Source: CAYNLG01 sp964397995 (GTDB taxonomy: Bacteria > Planctomycetota > Phycisphaerae > FEN-1346). From it: a stretch of 7,352 nt of DNA. The stretch lies in assembly GCA_964397995.1 (NCBI GenBank), contig CAYNLG010000121.1, positions 1 to 7,352 on the forward strand, in the 5' to 3' direction. The translations under genes and the position numbers were made by a program. The notes below the pieces were generated by a model. The model ran no database searches. It had not been told where the DNA came from and saw nothing but the letters and a program-made list of their open reading frames with translations. Shown piece after piece: positions 4,887 to 7,352 of the stretch (position 1 is the stretch's first letter; the number at the start of each line of letters is the position of its first letter).

Positions 4887-6030
4887 TACTGAAGGGATAC
4901 CGCGCTTCGCCTACCTCACACAAACGTATCTGGAGTCGCCCGCCGGAGAGATTCTGGCCTACGTGAAGCACCCCAACTATGCTCATCGGCGTCACTGCTG
5001 TCGACTGAAACGCACATGGCAGTATCGCCTTGCCCGCTTTGTCATACGCGGTGACTCCGAGAAGCTTCAGTCTGCGCATGCGCCGAACCGTCGCCTTAGC
5101 CCATAGGCCTTCGGATTCGTCGAGTGGTGCGCCAGCGGCTTGCCCGACGCAAAACTTGCGCAATTGTTCTTCTTCGCCTGGAGCAAGGCCGGTCTTCCAT
5201 GTAAGTGACAGTTGATAACGTGTTTGGTGGTGAGTGCCTGTGCCACGCACCGCGTTAGCCTCTTGGATGTCCAGCAAGATGTCGGTGTCGCCCACCCGCC
5301 CCTGCCCAAGGTGTTGGACGGTGATCTTGAGGAATGCCGAGAACACTGTCGCCTCAACCTCGCCCCGTATACGGAAGCGCTCGGCACCAAGGCCCTCTGG
5401 CATGGGCGCCACCCACGTGGGGGGCATCTCGCCATAGTCCCTCGCCAGAGGCACCTGGGAAGCATTGCCATTCGGCGGCCGTACCTCGGCACCGGCGAGC
5501 GCGTCACCGAGCAACTCGACCTCGTCCGTACTATAGTACACGCGAAGGACTATGCGGCCCTTTAGGTTTCCTTTGCGGCTACGCCCTTGCGGGTCTTCGG
5601 CCACGATCAGCAGGGGGCCAGAAACGCAGTAGTACTTTACAGGGGCGACACCCGGGCCCAAGGGAAGCGACGCATCTACGCCTTCAATTCCGAGTCCCGA
5701 TGCCTTGGATATCTCGGCGATGGCGACCAAGGGAGGCTGCTTGTCGATTGTCACGGATACCGGCTTGGCTTTTTCTGCCTCTGAAACCGAATGATAGAAC
5801 CGCATGGGCAGCGCGGCGTGCTTGTTATATAGGTCTGTACACTCAGTGAGGGCGACATTATGAATGCTGAGTGACACAGACCCCTCGCTTGGGGCCGCAA
5901 GGCGACGCGCGGAGAGCGTACCGGGACCCGCTGCGAAGGGCTTGTTCACGGGTGCCCGGTGGACAGCAGCCATGGAACCAATGGCCCCGGCGCCCATGAG
6001 CACGGCAAAGAGGGAAGCCTTGTGCACCAT
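4870..6030 (-). CDS. Exported 386-residue partner of the RHS tip; candidate immunity or accessory protein, STN-like N-terminal region
   Basis: No named family recognised. Residues 1-23 look like a signal peptide (MVHKASLFAVLMGAGAIGSM, then AAVHRA), so the protein should be exported. Residues about 50-117 (SVSLSIHNVALTECTDLYNK ... VSVTIDKQPPLVAIAEISKA) resemble the short N-terminal domain of secretins and TonB receptors (STN) in spacing, a weak match. Residues 155-290 and 310-386 are beta-rich (KGRIVLRVYYSTDEVELLGD; FLKITVQHLGQ; RLQIRLCEVG), with five Cys overall. ATG 6030 is chosen over the longer open frame because GAGGAG sits 7 nt upstream and overlaps the stop codon of the preceding RHS gene. 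That arrangement implies translational coupling. It could be immunity for that tip, but 386 residues is large for one; an envelope accessory protein is the main alternative. The stop is followed within about 25 nt by RHS core. Confidence 0.75.
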   Translation of the reverse strand: MVHKASLFAVLMGAGAIGSMAAVHRAPVNKPFAAGPGTLSARRLAAPSEGSVSLSIHNVALTECTDLYNKHAALPMRFYHSVSEAEKAKPVSVTIDKQPPLVAIAEISKASGLGIEGVDASLPLGPGVAPVKYYCVSGPLLIVAEDPQGRSRKGNLKGRIVLRVYYSTDEVELLGDALAGAEVRPPNGNASQVPLARDYGEMPPTWVAPMPEGLGAERFRIRGEVEATVFSAFLKITVQHLGQGRVGDTDILLDIQEANAVRGTGTHHQTRYQLSLTWKTGLAPGEEEQLRKFCVGQAAGAPLDESEGLWAKATVRRMRRLKLLGVTAYDKAGKAILPCAFQSTAVTPMSIVGVLHVGQNLSGGRLQIRLCEVGEARYPFSIDIGE

Positions 6031-6037
6031 CACGGCA

Positions 6038-6043
6038 CTCCTC
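6038..6043 (-). promoter_or_regulatory. Ribosome binding site of the exported partner
   Basis: GAGGAG on the minus strand, 7 nt before ATG 6030, overlaps the TGA stop (6044-6042) of the RHS tip gene. It fixes the start at 6030 rather than at upstream in-frame codons and points to coupled translation. Confidence 0.65.
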
Positions 6044-7151
6044 AGTCCAAGACGACCTGAAAGGTCGCGTCTATTTGTAATTGAACATATGCCTCGGCCC
6101 CGACATAGAGTTCGGCGCCCAGCCGAATGCCGTAATCCCAACTGGCGCCCTGCCTAATGCTATACGTGCCACTGATGTAAGGATTGGCCGTAAGAAACGC
6201 TCCCCCCTTGACCCCGCCCTCGATGGTGAACTGGCCATCCGTGTTCCCCCACTCGCATAGCGGAAGCGGCTTTTCGCGGGCCCGGACATAGTGAACACCA
6301 CCCGGCCACCGCTTGCCGTGCCTGGGGTTCTTCGCAAAACGTCCTGTCGAGGAATCGCGAACATTCGTGCCGCCATGTGGTGGCCTATCGCCACGCGGGA
6401 CTCGATCCAGACCGCGGTTTCCACCAGCGCCAATCCCCACGGCCACGCGCCCAAGGCCGCTAACGCCAACTCGGGCCATGAAGCCCTCTCGCCCCGAGTC
6501 TCCGTGGCAGCACTTTAGCACTTTTGTCTCTGCAAGTCCGACCTCTACCGCCAGATAGCCGGCGGGGTGAGGCATCCAAAACCAACAGTAGCGGTACGAA
6601 GGTAAGTGCACCTCTTCTCTGGGGATGATTGCTTTGATAGAGTCCAGCAAAGACGGGGCACGAACGCTTTCATGTCGGGCCGGCGACCCCGGCGCGGGCC
6701 GATATGGCTCAATCCCAGCCCATTCGTGGTATTGGTCAAGGGTCTCTTGCGAATACTCATAGAGACCATAGGGATCGAGCCCCGCCGCAGGGCCGCCCCC
6801 GACGTATTCATACAGAGCCAACCCATCTGAATACTCACCAGGATCCCGCGACCCCCACCGCCCGAGCGTCGCATGCAGCACCCGGTGCCGCACGTGGTAC
6901 AGGCCCGTCTCCGGGTCAAAGCGGTACCCGCAGGTGAGGACCTCGCTGTCAACGTCGCTGGCGCCGTCGGCATCGGCGGACCCGTCGGCATCCAGAACCG
7001 TCACCGCCCCGTACGGGTCGTAAACGTACCGCTCGACCACCGACCCGTCCGAGCCGTCCACCAGGGCCGTCACGTTGAAGCTCGCGTCCTGGCACGCGAA
7101 AAGGTGCGCGTCGTCGTGGGCCGGCCACCGGGTTCGGGCAAAGGCCACCAT
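6042..7151 (-). CDS. 5'-truncated RHS tip with beta-rich variable C-terminal domain (candidate polymorphic toxin)
   Basis: 369 residues from ATG 7151. The first part is the end of an RHS core: HLFACQDASFNVTALVDG (about 16-33), ERYVYDPYG (40-48), an Asp-rich insert (about 54-69), CGYRFDPETGLYHVR (74-88), LGRWGSRDP (96-104) and the canonical PxxxxDPxGL border (121-130). Residues 131-369 are the variable domain. They include a CC pair, a Gly-rich stretch (RVGVSGLGRVAVGIGAGG), RDSSTGRFAKNPRHGKRW, and a C-terminal run of alternating polar and hydrophobic residues (GIRLGAELYVGAEAYVQLQI) suggesting beta strands. I do not recognise the family. A complete RHS gene would extend thousands of bases upstream, but RHS similarity stops near 7130. 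The start is uncertain: ATG 7151 lacks a proper ribosome site, and the frame stays open to a GTG at 7283 inside a repeat. It may be an unexpressed orphan tip. Confidence 0.78.
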   Translation of the reverse strand: MVAFARTRWPAHDDAHLFACQDASFNVTALVDGSDGSVVERYVYDPYGAVTVLDADGSADADGASDVDSEVLTCGYRFDPETGLYHVRHRVLHATLGRWGSRDPGEYSDGLALYEYVGGGPAAGLDPYGLYEYSQETLDQYHEWAGIEPYRPAPGSPARHESVRAPSLLDSIKAIIPREEVHLPSYRYCWFWMPHPAGYLAVEVGLAETKVLKCCHGDSGREGFMARVGVSGLGRVAVGIGAGGNRGLDRVPRGDRPPHGGTNVRDSSTGRFAKNPRHGKRWPGGVHYVRAREKPLPLCEWGNTDGQFTIEGGVKGGAFLTANPYISGTYSIRQGASWDYGIRLGAELYVGAEAYVQLQIDATFQVVLD

Positions 7152-7352
7152 GCCCCCAAGTGTACATGCCCGACCGCGCCGAGGCCAACCGAAAACCGCT
7201 CGCCGCGCCCCTTCGTCATTTCGTACCTCATGCCCGCACTCCCCGCCACCGACGCCCGGGCCCTCCGGCCATCTCTCAGTCACGCGGTCACTACGTCACT
7301 TCGTTACTCCTTAATGCAACGCCGCCCTTCGGGCACCGACGTGGCCGGCACC
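7152..7352. other. Intergenic stretch upstream of the RHS tip
   Basis: No RHS similarity and no protein-like frame is seen here. It holds the octamer repeat, and on the minus strand an AGGAG 7 nt before a GTG that is followed after one codon by TAG, so no product results. No convincing promoter for the RHS tip was found. A 4-bp stem GCCC-TTC-GGGC at 7324-7334 is too short to interpret. Confidence 0.45.
7276..7307. repeat. Degenerate 8-bp tandem repeat (NNNGTCAC x4)
   Basis: Four consecutive octamers on the plus strand: TCAGTCAC, GCGGTCAC, TACGTCAC, TTCGTTAC. The minus-strand consensus is GTGACNNN. The GTCAC core is kept in three units and differs by one base in the fourth, while the three spacer bases vary. 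Such short-period arrays are typical of intergenic DNA, so the upstream GTG start that falls inside it is unlikely to be real. Confidence 0.7.

Noticed and set aside
3495..4892. 465-codon open frame on the plus strand
   Set aside because: It lies antisense to the RHS core, is Val/Arg/Ala/Gly-rich with no domain pattern, and is explained by GC-rich third positions on the opposite strand.
5212..5849. Plus-strand frames of 117 and 171 codons within the exported partner gene
   Set aside because: They overlap a minus-strand gene with a signal peptide and a strong ribosome site, and have neither of these themselves.
7324..7334. GCCC-TTC-GGGC hairpin near the right edge
   Set aside because: Only 4 bp of stem and no T-run. 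Expected by chance in DNA this GC-rich.
7283..7352. AGGAG followed by GTG as the start of the RHS tip gene
   Set aside because: The GTG at that spacing is followed by ACG and TAG. The in-frame GTG at 7283 lacks its own ribosome site and lies inside the octamer repeat.
1..7352. CRISPR array, tRNA or rRNA genes, transposase genes
   Set aside because: No regularly spaced identical repeats, no tRNA or rRNA sequence and no transposase or integrase motifs were seen on either strand.

Overview
The window is GC-rich bacterial DNA in which every convincing gene lies on the minus strand, so it reads right to left. The RHS/YD-repeat style (YDAASNRTW, YTWDAWNRL, acidic DRDTDANG loops, CGYRFDNETGLYHVR, LGRWGSRDP), the very high GC and the PARG-like protein are most like Planctomycetota. 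That is a recollection-based inference, not a search result. A run of exactly 100 N at 1910-2009 shows this is a scaffolded draft or metagenome assembly.

Layout in transcription order. (A) 7352-7152 holds no convincing gene but has a degenerate 8-bp tandem repeat (7276-7307). (B) 7151-6042 is a 5'-truncated RHS tip with the canonical PxxxxDPxGL border and a 239-residue variable C-terminal domain. Eleven bases later, 6030-4870 encodes an exported 386-residue partner. (C) From about 4844 a second, longer RHS core fragment starts, ends in a degenerate DSTGL border, and continues into a 225-residue Cys-rich tip that stops at 2772. Fifteen bases later, 2756-2187 encodes a 189-residue membrane-anchored partner. 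(D) At 2185, two bases beyond that stop codon, a third RHS fragment starts. It is about 95% identical by hand count to 3832-4355 of cassette C, is interrupted by the N gap, and is joined out of frame near 1640 to the C-terminal part of a poly(ADP-ribose) glycohydrolase-like protein ending at 1076. (E) A 10-bp perfect stem-loop (1025-1051) and a sigma70-like promoter (TTGACC-17-TATAGT, 1016-988) separate this block from a HlyD-type efflux/secretion adaptor gene that starts at 911 and runs off the left edge.

The central interest is a tandem array of RHS tip cassettes: a conserved core fragment, a unique C-terminal domain, then a small partner gene. This matches the known architecture of orphan toxin-immunity modules downstream of rhs loci, where core homology lets tips be exchanged. 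No full-length RHS gene is present. Neither C-terminal domain nor either partner matches a family I can name with confidence. Both partners carry N-terminal export or anchor signals, and one toxin candidate has ten cysteines, suggesting activity outside the cytoplasm. The third RHS copy, its N gap and its out-of-frame join could be either a genuine recombination scar or a repeat-driven assembly error.
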